The notes under the pieces were generated by a model. It was not told the DNA's origin, did not search any database, and saw only the letters and a list, made by a program, of their open reading frames with translations. The translations under genes were made by a program, and so were the position numbers. From Eggerthellaceae bacterium (GTDB taxonomy: Bacteria; Actinomycetota; Coriobacteriia; Coriobacteriales; Eggerthellaceae), in contig JALCHN010000001.1 of assembly GCA_022644775.1 (NCBI GenBank), positions 62,001 through 126,000 of the forward strand: a stretch of 64,000 nucleotides of DNA, in the 5' to 3' direction. Positions 41,546 through 49,647 of the stretch are shown here, piece after piece. Each line of letters begins with the position of its first letter. Positions within the stretch are counted from its first letter, which is position 1.

Positions 41546-43729
41546 TTACGCCTTCGCCGGAGCCGGGCTCTTGGCAGTCGCGCCGCCAGCAGCCTTGGCC
41601 TGCTGTTCCTTGGGTTCGCGACGACCGAACGCGGCGATCGCGCCGCCGGCCATGAGCATGAAGAAGCCGATCCACACGAGCGAAATCTGCGGGTTGACGC
41701 GCACGTCCATGCTGAAGGCGCCGTCGTTGTTGACGCCGCGGTAGACCACGAAGAGGTCCTCGTCGGCGAAGTGGATCACGGCCGCGTTGCTCTTCGACTG
41801 CTGGGTCGTGGCCACGAGCTGCACGTTGGGGCTCACGTGGCCCACGTACTCGTCGCCGCGGTAGACGTCGAAGTCGACGTAGTAGAAGACGTTGGTACTG
41901 TCCTCTTCGATCGAATTGCCCGTGTACTTGAGCGTGTAGTCCTGGATCGTGAAGTCGGGCGCCGAATCGTTGGCCTCGTCGTAGGACAGGTAGCTCGCGT
42001 TTTCGGTCACGTACATCGACGAGCAGATGAGGCCCACCAGGATGACCGACATGGCCAAATGGGCGACGTAGCCGCCGATCTTGGACGCGGCGCCGTTCCA
42101 CATGCCGAAGAAGGCGCGCACGGGATTGGTGCCCGCGGCCTTGGCGCGCTTGGACACCGTGCGGCCGATCAGGAAGAGCGTGTTGAAGAAGAGCAGGCTC
42201 GCCACCAAAAAGCCCACCAGGGCCAGGCCGTTGTAGTACCAGGCCGGGCCTTCGTTGGCCAGGCCGTCGCCGATCGTGCCGCCTGCGGCGATCGTGGCGT
42301 TGTAGCTGGGCACCAGGTAGGTGGCCCAGTAGACGGCGAGCACCACGAAGAGGACGGCCGCGCAGATAGCGGGCACCTTGGCGCGCTTCAGGAAATCGGC
42401 CTTGTCGGTCTTCATCCACCCGAGCAGGGGGCACACGGCGATGACCGCACAATAGACGATGCCCAGCGGGCGCGCCACGGCGTTGTAGGTGCCGGCCGTG
42501 ATCGACTGGCCGCCGAAGGGCAGCCAGCTCGGCAGGGCCTGCGCGATCGTGAGGTAGCAGATCAGGCAGGCGAAGGCCACCATGATCACGTTATTGAAGT
42601 AGTAGGCCGCTTCACGCGAGACGAGCGATTCGACGTCTTCATCGGCGCTGTTCTTGGGGGCGAAGCGCTTCCAGCGCAGGGCCAGGCCCACGATGCCGGC
42701 GAGCAGAGAGACGACGATCATGCCGCCGAAGAGCGCCAGCGAGACCGGGTCGCCTTCGAAGGCGTGCACCGACTGCACCAGGCCCGAACGCGAGATGAAG
42801 GTGCCCGAGATCACGAAGGCGAACGTGATGCAGGTGCACATGATCGCCCAGCGCTTGAAGGCCCCGCGCTTGCGGTAGACGGTAAGGCTGTGAATGAGCG
42901 CCACGCCCACGAGCCAGGGGAAGAAGCTGGCGTTTTCCACGGCGTCCCAGCCCCAGTAGCCGCCCCAGCCCAGCACGACGTAGGCCCACAGGGATCCCAG
43001 GCCGATGCCTACGCCCAGAAGCACCCAGGCCACCATCAGGTAGCGCTGGCACTTGCGCACCCAGGCATCGCTCGAATCGCCCAGGATGAGCGTGGCGATT
43101 GCGTAGGCGAAGGGCACGGTGAGGCCGGCATAGCCGATGAAGAGCGCCGGCGGATGCACGGCCATGGCCCAGTGCTCGAGCAGGGGGTTCATGCCAAAGA
43201 CCGACGCGGCGGTCGTAAGCGACCCGTCAGGGTTCAGATACGACGCCTTGGTGGCGATGAAGGGGCTGTTTGCTTCAGAGAAGAGCATGAGGCCCACGAA
43301 GACCGCGCAGACGATCTGCATCACCATGATGGCCATCGAGTCGAGCTTTTCGGTCTTGCGCACGTTGCGCAGGGTCATGACCAGCGTGAACAGGGAGATG
43401 AGCCAGGCCCAGAAAAGCAGCGACCCCTCGCGGCCCTCCCAGAGGCCGGCAATGCGGAAGAAGACGCCCCAGAGGCCTTCCTGATGGCTGCGGCCCTCGA
43501 CCACGTATTCGATCGTGTTATCCCCCGAAAGGAAGGCCACCACGATGAGCACGCAGCAGAAGGTCAGGCAGGCGAACGTGAGGATCGCGGCGATATGGCC
43601 GGCCCACGTGAGGGTTTCGGCGTTATCGGACTTCTTGCGTCCCAGGAAGGCGCCCACCGCCAGGCAGACGATGGAGACCACAAGCGACGCAAAGCCGATG
43701 AGCAGTCCGAACAGACCAATTTGCGACAT
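41546..43729 (-). CDS. ccmF: Cytochrome c heme lyase subunit CcmF
   Basis: The 727-residue protein has about fifteen membrane segments. The WWD-type motif is WGGYWGWDAVENASFFPWLVG near residue 258, and HPPALFIGYAGLTVPFAYAI precedes it. A large periplasmic domain near the C-terminus is followed by the last helix and an Ala/Lys-rich tail. CcmF ligates heme from CcmE to apocytochromes outside the membrane. No ccmH, ccmI or ccmG gene adjoins, as expected for the variant System I. It follows ccmE by 22 bases. Confidence 0.94.
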   Translation of the reverse strand: MSQIGLFGLLIGFASLVVSIVCLAVGAFLGRKKSDNAETLTWAGHIAAILTFACLTFCCVLIVVAFLSGDNTIEYVVEGRSHQEGLWGVFFRIAGLWEGREGSLLFWAWLISLFTLVMTLRNVRKTEKLDSMAIMVMQIVCAVFVGLMLFSEANSPFIATKASYLNPDGSLTTAASVFGMNPLLEHWAMAVHPPALFIGYAGLTVPFAYAIATLILGDSSDAWVRKCQRYLMVAWVLLGVGIGLGSLWAYVVLGWGGYWGWDAVENASFFPWLVGVALIHSLTVYRKRGAFKRWAIMCTCITFAFVISGTFISRSGLVQSVHAFEGDPVSLALFGGMIVVSLLAGIVGLALRWKRFAPKNSADEDVESLVSREAAYYFNNVIMVAFACLICYLTIAQALPSWLPFGGQSITAGTYNAVARPLGIVYCAVIAVCPLLGWMKTDKADFLKRAKVPAICAAVLFVVLAVYWATYLVPSYNATIAAGGTIGDGLANEGPAWYYNGLALVGFLVASLLFFNTLFLIGRTVSKRAKAAGTNPVRAFFGMWNGAASKIGGYVAHLAMSVILVGLICSSMYVTENASYLSYDEANDSAPDFTIQDYTLKYTGNSIEEDSTNVFYYVDFDVYRGDEYVGHVSPNVQLVATTQQSKSNAAVIHFADEDLFVVYRGVNNDGAFSMDVRVNPQISLVWIGFFMLMAGGAIAAFGRREPKEQQAKAAGGATAKSPAPAKA

Positions 43730-43751
43730 GGATCAAAACCTTTCTATGTCG

Positions 43752-44423
43752 TTAACCTTGCAGGGCGATGTCGGTCGCCGAGAACTTGCCGTCTTCGGTG
43801 AGGTCGCCCGTGAGGACCACGGTCGCCCCGTCGGCGAGCGTTTCTTCGGAAGCGGCCCCGTCGAACTTCACCGACATGACCTGGCTGGGGTCGTCGGTGT
43901 CGGCCACCATGAGGCGGTCGCCCGTGCCCGCGGCATTCTGGCTGCCGGCCACCACGGTGCCCACGACGCGCACGGTCTTGCCCGAGATCTCGCTGCCGTA
44001 GGACAGGGTACGGGACACCGAAAGCGCTTCCGTACCGCTCTCGTACTTAGAGGGGCACTTGGTCACGAGCTCGCCGGCGTGCATCACGCCGTCGTCGTCG
44101 ATCTTGCCCGTGCAGATAGCGGTCACGTCGTTGCCGAACGTGGAGGCCGCCGCGCCGTCGTAGAGGACGTGCAGGGTGGGCGTGTCGGCGTTGTCGGGGT
44201 CGTAGATGTCGAAGGACAGGACGTTGCCGTCGACGGAATAGGAGTCTTCCACCACATTGCCGGTGACCTGGATGCGCTCGTTGTTGACCTCGCCGCTCGT
44301 GGCCTGGGCGAGGCTGACCGTCTTGGCCGAGCTGTTCCCGCCCACTACGGCGAGAATGATGGCCATGACGATTACGATCACGCCTGTCACGATGATGAGG
44401 CGCTTCTTCATCCGTGCGTTCAC
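43752..44423 (-). CDS. ccmE: CXXXY-type CcmE heme chaperone with two OB domains
   Basis: The 223-residue protein has one N-terminal membrane helix (about residues 7-28) and two related OB-fold domains. The first, residues 45-127, ends in KCPSKY: Cys123 and Tyr127 form the C-x3-Y motif that replaces the heme-binding His of classical CcmE. The second, 137-223, repeats the same pattern (TVRVVGTVVAG, DDPSQVMSVKFDGAA, TGDLTEDGKFSATDI) but has no Cys. CXXXY CcmE occurs in archaea and some anaerobic bacteria in systems without CcmH. The GTG start has AAGGAGG five bases upstream. It leads the operon E-F-A-B-C-D. Confidence 0.92.
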   Translation of the reverse strand: MNARMKKRLIIVTGVIVIVMAIILAVVGGNSSAKTVSLAQATSGEVNNERIQVTGNVVEDSYSVDGNVLSFDIYDPDNADTPTLHVLYDGAAASTFGNDVTAICTGKIDDDGVMHAGELVTKCPSKYESGTEALSVSRTLSYGSEISGKTVRVVGTVVAGSQNAAGTGDRLMVADTDDPSQVMSVKFDGAASEETLADGATVVLTGDLTEDGKFSATDIALQG

Positions 44424-44523
44424 AATGTCCTCCTTCGTCTGCGCTGCGCACCTGCAGCGGCGCATGTGCATAAGTAGCCATACTACCCGAGGTGCGCGCA
44501 GGCACCCACGGGGAAAGTCCTAC

Positions 44524-44571
44524 AAAAAAAGAAAACGAGGGGCATACCGATTGCTCGGTACGTCCCTCGTT
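44524..44571 (-). terminator. Terminator after the multiheme cytochrome gene
   Basis: A 16-bp stem with one mismatch and one G-U pair (44535-44550 with 44555-44570), loop of four, followed on the minus strand by TTTTCTTTTTTT. It separates the cytochrome transcript from ccmE. Confidence 0.92.
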
Positions 44572-44635
44572 TGTATACAACCGCTTTGCTGAACCCCTCC
44601 GGCTTGGCGGCTGCGATACGCTCTAGAAGCGTGGG

Positions 44636-45340
44636 CTATTCGGACATAGCCTGCTTTTCGAGTTGGTCGCCCGTCGCGGCGTCGACCCAACCGTCGGGCA
44701 GTTCGGCTTCCGCGTCGGAATGGCACTCGGTGCAGATCAGCACCGAAGCGCGATGCGACTTGTGGCAATCGGAGCATTCCTGCTCGCCGTGCTGCCAAGA
44801 GTGCGGGTTACGGGGCATGTCGCTCGTAAGCTCCGTCAGGTCTGCACGCGTAAGGTCGTGGCAGCCGCTCTTGAGGCAGAACTGATCGCCGGTGCCTTCC
44901 TCGTGGCCCGAGTTGACCATCAGGTCTTCGGTACCGACCTCGGCCAGCGGCACGTAGTAGTCGCCGGTGATGGTCTCGCTCACTTCGGTAAGCTGCTGGC
45001 TCAGCGTAGGCACGTGGCACTGCAGGCAGTTGACGCCCGCCTGCTTGTGGGCAACGACCAACATAGCGTTGGTGTTGGACACTTCATTGCCCCACTTGTC
45101 GACGCCGGTGGTGTTTGCATCCTGATCCCAGGTTGCAACGTAGGAGTCCATGGATTCGTGGCAGAACGCGTTGCAGAAGCTCGGCTGCTCATGCCAGTTC
45201 CAGAAACCGATGCCGGCAACAACGATGACGGCAACGATGACACCTACGACGATCGGCCACTTCTTCTTCTTTGCAGCAGGCTCTGCAGCTGCCTGCTCCG
45301 TGGTAGTGGCGGTCGTTTCCTCCTTCTTTTCCTCGCTCAT
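44636..45340 (-). CDS. NapC/NrfH-like membrane-anchored cytochrome c with five heme motifs
   Basis: The 234-residue protein has a charged N-terminus, one membrane helix (28-46) and an extracytoplasmic domain with five heme attachment motifs. These are C56-x3-C60-H (CNAFCH), C105-xx-C108-H (CLQCH), C155-x4-C160-H (CLKSGCH), C189-xx-C192-H (CSDCH) and C203-xx-C206-H (CTECH). NapC/NrfH proteins pass electrons from menaquinol to exported reductases. Two motifs are non-canonical in spacing. No reductase gene (NrfA, flavoprotein) is adjacent, so its partner is elsewhere. It is the obvious client of the Ccm operon downstream. Confidence 0.9.
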   Translation of the reverse strand: MSEEKKEETTATTTEQAAAEPAAKKKKWPIVVGVIVAVIVVAGIGFWNWHEQPSFCNAFCHESMDSYVATWDQDANTTGVDKWGNEVSNTNAMLVVAHKQAGVNCLQCHVPTLSQQLTEVSETITGDYYVPLAEVGTEDLMVNSGHEEGTGDQFCLKSGCHDLTRADLTELTSDMPRNPHSWQHGEQECSDCHKSHRASVLICTECHSDAEAELPDGWVDAATGDQLEKQAMSE

Positions 45341-45715
45341 ATTGTTTCACCTCTCTCTTCTTTGCTCGCACCAATATGAGTGTGGTCGGCGCGAAACGGA
45401 TGCTGCAAGATCCGAACTTGAGCGCCCCTCCACGACGACCAAGCTATCGAAAACCCCACTTCAGGGCATCACCCATAAAGGGGGAATTCCGACAGAAGGC
45501 ATTCTATCACGACCTCTCCCCTCTCTGGACCACAAGATGTAGGTTCCTACAGCGCTGGGAGTAGGCCTCGTGCGCCCACAGATGGAGCCCGTATGGACGA
45601 AGTGGCCCGAAGCGCCGCTCCCCCGCTTGTGCTGAGGGCCGAAAGAAGGCCCTACGGGGTGGGCCTTGATCGCCGGCAACACGGTCGCGCAGTTCCTCGT
45701 GGCGGCCGCCGCCAG
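45341..45715. other. 375-base gap upstream of the cytochrome gene
   Basis: No gene is seen. It holds the cytochrome promoter region, though no clean -35/-10 pair can be named, the palindrome TGTAGG-TT-CCTACA at 45538-45551, and the short stem AGGGCC-GAAAGAA-GGCCCT near 45638-45656 without a U-tract. Confidence 0.4.
45538..45551. promoter_or_regulatory. Palindrome, candidate operator
   Basis: TGTAGGTTCCTACA, a perfect inverted repeat of 14 bp about 200 bases upstream of the cytochrome start. The regulator is unknown. Confidence 0.35.
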
Positions 45716-46548
45716 CTAGCCGCGCCAGCGGAGCTCCCAGAAGGCCACGGCGCTCGCAGCCGCAACGTTCAGGGAATCGACCTGGTGGGACATGGGAATC
45801 TTCACCGTCCAGTCGCATTGGGCGATCGTGGCGGCTGAAAGGCCGTCGCCTTCGGTGCCGAGCACCAGGGCGAGCCGGTCGATAGCGTGCAGGCGCTCAT
45901 CTTCTATAGACACCGAATCGTCCGAAAGGGCCAACGCCGCCGTCTGGAAGCCGAGTTCGTGCAAGAGGGGGATGCCTTCGGCCGCCCAATCCTGCACGGT
46001 GCCGATGCGGGCCCAGGACACCTGGAAGACGGTCCCCATGCTCACGCGCGCCGCCCGGCGGAAGAGCGGGTCGTGGCAGGACGGAGTCACGAGGACCGCG
46101 TCGATGCCTAAGGCCGCCGCGCTGCGGAAGGCCGCCCCGATGTTGGTGTAGTTGGTGATGTCTTCCAACACGGCGTACGGTGGGCGCCGCGCACGACGTC
46201 GGCGACCGCGGGCTCGGCCGGGCGCAGCAGGGCGCCCAGGGCCCCGCGGGTCACCTCGTAGCCGGTGACGGCGCGGAAGGTCGCATGGTCGACCACGTAG
46301 GCGGGGACGGCAGGGTCGATTGCCTGCAGGCGGTCGATGATCGGCTGGGTCTTGCGGACCCACTTGCGCTCCATGAACAGGGCCGCGCAGGTCACGCCCG
46401 CGTCGAGGGCCCTGCCGATCACCTTGTCCGACTCCCCGATGAACAGGCCATGGGGCGTGCCGGGCCAGGAGCGCAGGTCGGAATCGGGCACGCGACGGAA
46501 GACGTCGAGCCGAGCGTCGCGCGGATCGTCGATTTCGATGAGGGCCAT
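45716..46548 (-). pseudogene. SpoU/TrmH-family rRNA or tRNA methyltransferase, frameshifted
   Basis: Two adjoining frames together make a complete SpoU methyltransferase of about 277 residues. The first frame, from the ATG at 46548 (AAGGAG upstream), gives MALIEIDDPRDARLDVFRR to PAVADVVRGAHR. The second gives YAVLEDITNYTNIGAAFRSAAALG, LVLGTEGDGLS and IPMSHQVDSLNVAAASAVAFWEL, the three SpoU motifs. The switch is near 46178 and needs one missing base. No slippery run is present, so this is a mutation or a sequencing error, not programmed shifting. If real, the SAM-binding knot is lost. Confidence 0.85.
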
Positions 46549-46566
46549 GGCACTCCTTCGGGCACT

Positions 46567-46598
46567 AAAAAAGCAGGTGCGCGGAGTGCGCACCTGCT
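46567..46598 (-). terminator. Terminator of the tRNA-Ala gene
   Basis: AGCAGGTGCGC pairs perfectly with GCGCACCTGCT (46572-46582 with 46588-46598), loop of five. On the minus strand TTTTTT follows. It lies 11 bases beyond the tRNA 3' end and 18 upstream of the methyltransferase start. Confidence 0.92.
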
Positions 46599-46609
46599 TT
46601 TGGTTCAAA

Positions 46610-46685
46610 TGGTGGAGATGAAGGGGTTCGAACCCTCGGCCTCAGCGTTGCGAACGCTGCGCTCTCCCAACTGAGCTACATCCCC
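46610..46685 (-). tRNA. tRNA-Ala (anticodon CGC)
   Basis: The 76-base sequence, with CCA encoded, folds into a full cloverleaf: acceptor GGGGATG/CATCTCC, D-arm GCTC/GAGC, anticodon stem CAGCG/CGCTG with loop TTCGCAA, and T-arm GAGGG-TTCGAAC-CCCTT. The anticodon CGC reads GCG. The G3:U70 pair, the main identity mark for alanyl-tRNA synthetase, is present. It has its own terminator. Confidence 0.97.
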
Positions 46686-46752
46686 ATTGGCTTAGCAAGC
46701 GATATTGTATTTTGCGGGTTGGGCAATCGCTTGTCAAGAACAAAAGGCGATT

Positions 46753-47067
46753 TTACTTAACCGCTTCCTTGTCGTCGCTGCTCTCGAGTTCGTCGATGAG
46801 CGGCTGGAAGAGGGACTCGCCGTTCTGGCTGAGTTCCACCGTGCCGGTGAGCACGTCGACGTATTGGTAGGACTGGCGGGTCTTGCGGCCGCGCTTGCGG
46901 TCGACCTCCATGATGAAGAGCTGCGGGTGCACCTGCACGAGCACGCCTTCGGATTCGACGATCTTAGAGCGACCCATGTTGGCGCGCACCGAAAGGCGCT
47001 GGCCCACATACTGGTCGAGACGGTCATGAATGGCACCGACGATATTGGCTTGTTTTTCGAGTTCCAT
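46753..47067 (-). CDS. veg: Veg family protein
   Basis: The 104-residue protein matches the small beta-barrel Veg family: VGQRLSVRANMGRSKIVESEGVLVQVHPQLFIMEVD in the core and QSYQYVDVLTGTVELS near the end. In Bacillus, veg lies near rsmA (ksgA) and affects biofilm gene expression. Here it follows rsmA by 121 bases. The start MELEKQ is chosen because AAGAAGGA lies just before it. The C-terminal Asp/Glu/Lys tail extends past the usual length of about 86. Confidence 0.88.
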   Translation of the reverse strand: MELEKQANIVGAIHDRLDQYVGQRLSVRANMGRSKIVESEGVLVQVHPQLFIMEVDRKRGRKTRQSYQYVDVLTGTVELSQNGESLFQPLIDELESSDDKEAVK

Positions 47068-47188
47068 GCATCCTTCTTCGAAGCGATTGGACATATAGAG
47101 ATGTGACAAACGAGCATTTTACCATGCCTGTCAATCATTGCAAGTCGAGGGGCAGGCGGCCGGGCAGAACGGGCGGCCGCACGCGCCG

Positions 47189-48070
47189 TTAGGCGCGCCG
47201 TGCGATGCCGCAGGCAAGCGCGCGGCGGCCGAGCTCTTTGAACTCGTCGAGCGAAAGCGACTCCCCCCGGCGGCGCGCGTCGATGCCCGCCGCGTCGAGC
47301 AGGTCGGCGATGGCGCTGGCCGGGACCCCTTTGCCGAAGTAGGTCCGCATCGAGTTCTGGATCGTCTTGCGGCGAGTGGCGAAGGCGGCGTCGGCCATCA
47401 GGGCGCAGGCCGCCCGTTCGGCGGCGGTGAGGTCGGGATGGGCGCACCGATCGAGGCGGATCACCGCGCTGTCCACATGGGGCGGCGGAAAGAAGTTGCC
47501 GGGCGCCACCTTGAAGCGGGATGCGGGCCGGGCGAACAGGGCCAGCTTGACCGTGTAGGCCCCGTAGTTCTTCGTGCCCGGCTGGGCCATCATGCGATCG
47601 GCTACTTCGGCCTGCACCATGACCGTGGCCCGCTGAATGGAATCAAAGCGCTCGAAATAGTCGAGCACGAGGGTCGCCGCCACCGCGTAGGGCAGGTTGG
47701 CGATGAAGGCCGTGGGCGCGAAGGGCAGGTCGTCCGGCTGCACGGCCAAGGCGTCGTTGGAGATGAGGGTGAAGCGGTCGGCCCAAGGGGCGCAGGTTTC
47801 GGCGAGCACCGCAGGCAGGTCGGGGTCGCGCTCGATCGAAACGACCCGGCGGGCGCGCGCGAGCAGGGCCACGGTGAGCGTGCCGATGCCCGGGCCTACT
47901 TCGACCACGTCGTCGACGGGCCCCACGCCGGAAAGCTCGCAGATGCGGCGGATCACGTCGTCGTTGACTAGGAAGTTCTGGCCGAGCGACTTCTTGGTGG
48001 CCAGGCCGTGGGCTTCGAGGACCGCCCGCGTGGCGGACACGCTCGCAAGCGACGAGTATCTATCTCCCAT
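47189..48070 (-). CDS. rsmA: 16S rRNA dimethyladenosine transferase
   Basis: The 293-residue protein has the KsgA signatures: KKSLGQNFLVNDDVIRRI, SAM-binding VVEVGPGIGTLTVALL, the catalytic IANLPYAV, and VMVQAEVADRMMAQPGTKNYG. The C-terminal domain includes FFPPPHVDSAVIRLDR. It dimethylates two adjacent adenines near the 3' end of 16S rRNA. The ATG lies within the end of the flavoprotein gene (11-base overlap), in the run metG-tatD-flavoprotein-rsmA, an extension of the common metG-tatD-rsmA order. Confidence 0.96.
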   Translation of the reverse strand: MGDRYSSLASVSATRAVLEAHGLATKKSLGQNFLVNDDVIRRICELSGVGPVDDVVEVGPGIGTLTVALLARARRVVSIERDPDLPAVLAETCAPWADRFTLISNDALAVQPDDLPFAPTAFIANLPYAVAATLVLDYFERFDSIQRATVMVQAEVADRMMAQPGTKNYGAYTVKLALFARPASRFKVAPGNFFPPPHVDSAVIRLDRCAHPDLTAAERAACALMADAAFATRRKTIQNSMRTYFGKGVPASAIADLLDAAGIDARRRGESLSLDEFKELGRRALACGIARRA

Positions 48071-48626
48071 CTGAGGGGTTCCCTTCTTCTTCAGAGGCGG
48101 CGCGCCCCAGCCAGCGGGGCACGGCAGCACGCGCGCCCGCAGCGCCCGTTCCGATGCAGGGCACGACCGATTCCAAACGAAAGCCCGCCACGGCGAGAGC
48201 CGAGCGGGTGCACACGACGAGCGGGTCGAAGCCGTGCGGGTCGCCGCCCGCGCCCGAGACGAGCAAGCGCACCGGCCGCCGCGCCCCGCCCCGCTCGAAG
48301 GTCCAGAAATAGGGCTGCAGGCGGTCGAGCAGAGCCTTGTAACCGGCGGGCGGGCCGGCGAAATACACGGGGCTCGCGATGAAGAGCTCGTCGCTCGCAT
48401 CGAGCGCCGCGATCACCGCGTCCATGCTATCGCGCATGAAGCAGCGGCCGAGCCGCTTGCAGCGATCGCAGCCGATGCAGGGCGCCACCTCGAGCTCATG
48501 CAGGAACAGCGTGCGCGGGGCGGGCTCCCCCGCCGCCGCGAGCAGACGGGCGGCTTCGCGCGTCGCCGCCGCGCAGGCCCCCTGAGGGCGCGGCGAGGCG
48601 CAGATTATCGTGCGCTCAACTGCCAT
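48060..48626 (-). CDS. Flavodoxin-fold NAD(P)H oxidoreductase with Isf-type cysteine motif
   Basis: The 188-residue protein has a flavodoxin-like fold: IICASPRPQGACAAATREA as the FMN phosphate loop and FIASPVYFAGPPAGYKALLDRL later. Between them CIGCDRCKRLGRC gives C-x2-C-x2-C-x5-C, the compact motif that holds a 4Fe-4S cluster in iron-sulfur flavoproteins. Such proteins move electrons in anaerobes, with varied partners. It is inserted between tatD and rsmA with overlaps of 22 and 11 bases, so it is expressed with housekeeping genes. The substrate is unknown. Confidence 0.8.
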   Translation of the reverse strand: MAVERTIICASPRPQGACAAATREAARLLAAAGEPAPRTLFLHELEVAPCIGCDRCKRLGRCFMRDSMDAVIAALDASDELFIASPVYFAGPPAGYKALLDRLQPYFWTFERGGARRPVRLLVSGAGGDPHGFDPLVVCTRSALAVAGFRLESVVPCIGTGAAGARAAVPRWLGRAASEEEGNPSDGR

Positions 48627-49645
48627 GCGGTGGGCTTTCGGTCGAGCAGGCCGGTGGCGTTGGCGTGCAGCTGGGCGAGGAAACGGCGGCGGTCCTCTCC
48701 CGGGCGCGCCCCGCGCACCTCTGCGAGCATCGCGGCCGTGAAGACGATATATTCCGACCCGTTCTCGATACCGCGCAGGGGCTCGGGCGTCATGTAGGGG
48801 CAGTCGGTTTCGGTGAGCAGGCGGTCCGCCGGCACGAGCCGGGCTCCCGCGCGCGCGTCGTCGAGCTTCTTGAAGGTGACGGCGCCGCCGTAGGCGATGA
48901 AGCAGCCTCGGTCGATCCAGGGCTCGAGCTCTGCCGGGGGCAGGCTGCAGCAGTGCAGGATCGTGCCCGCTTCCGGGAAGCCCTCTTCGTCGAGGATCGC
49001 AAGCGCCTCGGCGTGGGCGTCGCGGATGTGCAGGGCCAGGGGCAGACCCGTTTCGTGGGCAATGCGAATCTGAGCGCGGAAGACGGCGCGCTGGGCCTCG
49101 CGCGGCGACAGGTCGTAGTAGTAGTCGAGCCCCACCTCGCCCACGGCCGCCGTGCGGGGGTCGGCCAGGTAGCGCTTGAGCTCGCTTTCGGTGCCCGCGC
49201 CCCAATAGCTCGCGTTGTGGGGATGCACCCCTACGGCCAGGCGGTAGCGCACGGGCGCCGCAGGGGCGGCGGGCGCGTCGTCTACGGCGGCGGCCCAGGC
49301 GCGGGCCTCGGCTTCCCAACTGGAAAGGCGGGCGAAGGTTTCGGCCGCGTCTTCGGCGGGATCGCACACGTCGCAGGCGAAGTCGACGCCCCAGGCGGCC
49401 GCCCGCGCCATGCTCGCCGCACGAAAGCCGAGCGGGGCCAGATGGCAGTGGGTGTCGGCCACGGGGCCTTCAAGCGCCGGGTCGGGGCCGTCGATCACCC
49501 GGTACTTGCCGTGCTTGCGCCGCTGGTGGAAGAGGAAGTCGGTGAAGCAGGGCTCGGTGGGCGTGCGGCCCTCTTGCGCGGAAGCGCCCGCGGACGAATC
49601 CGCCGGCGCTTCGGAAGCTGCAATCGATGAACGGGAATCGGCCAC
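48605..49645 (-). CDS. tatD: TatD family metal-dependent hydrolase
   Basis: The 346-residue protein has the TatD barrel ligands: the HxH of VADTHCHLA, Glu in AVGEVGLDYYYD, His in LALHIRDAH and GTILHCCS, and Asp in LLTETDCPYMTPEP. TatD proteins are magnesium-dependent 3'-5' exonucleases. About 55 residues at the N-terminus, from the GTG two bases after the metG stop, do not belong to the domain and may not all be translated; no good ribosome site is seen there. The order metG-tatD is common. Confidence 0.9.
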   Translation of the reverse strand: MADSRSSIAASEAPADSSAGASAQEGRTPTEPCFTDFLFHQRRKHGKYRVIDGPDPALEGPVADTHCHLAPLGFRAASMARAAAWGVDFACDVCDPAEDAAETFARLSSWEAEARAWAAAVDDAPAAPAAPVRYRLAVGVHPHNASYWGAGTESELKRYLADPRTAAVGEVGLDYYYDLSPREAQRAVFRAQIRIAHETGLPLALHIRDAHAEALAILDEEGFPEAGTILHCCSLPPAELEPWIDRGCFIAYGGAVTFKKLDDARAGARLVPADRLLTETDCPYMTPEPLRGIENGSEYIVFTAAMLAEVRGARPGEDRRRFLAQLHANATGLLDRKPTAWQLSAR

Positions 49646-49647
49646 GA

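Noticed and set aside
46100-46200. Programmed frameshift in the SpoU methyltransferase gene
   Set aside because: There is no slippery heptamer, no Shine-Dalgarno-like stimulator and no downstream stem, unlike the IS site at 3588-3594.
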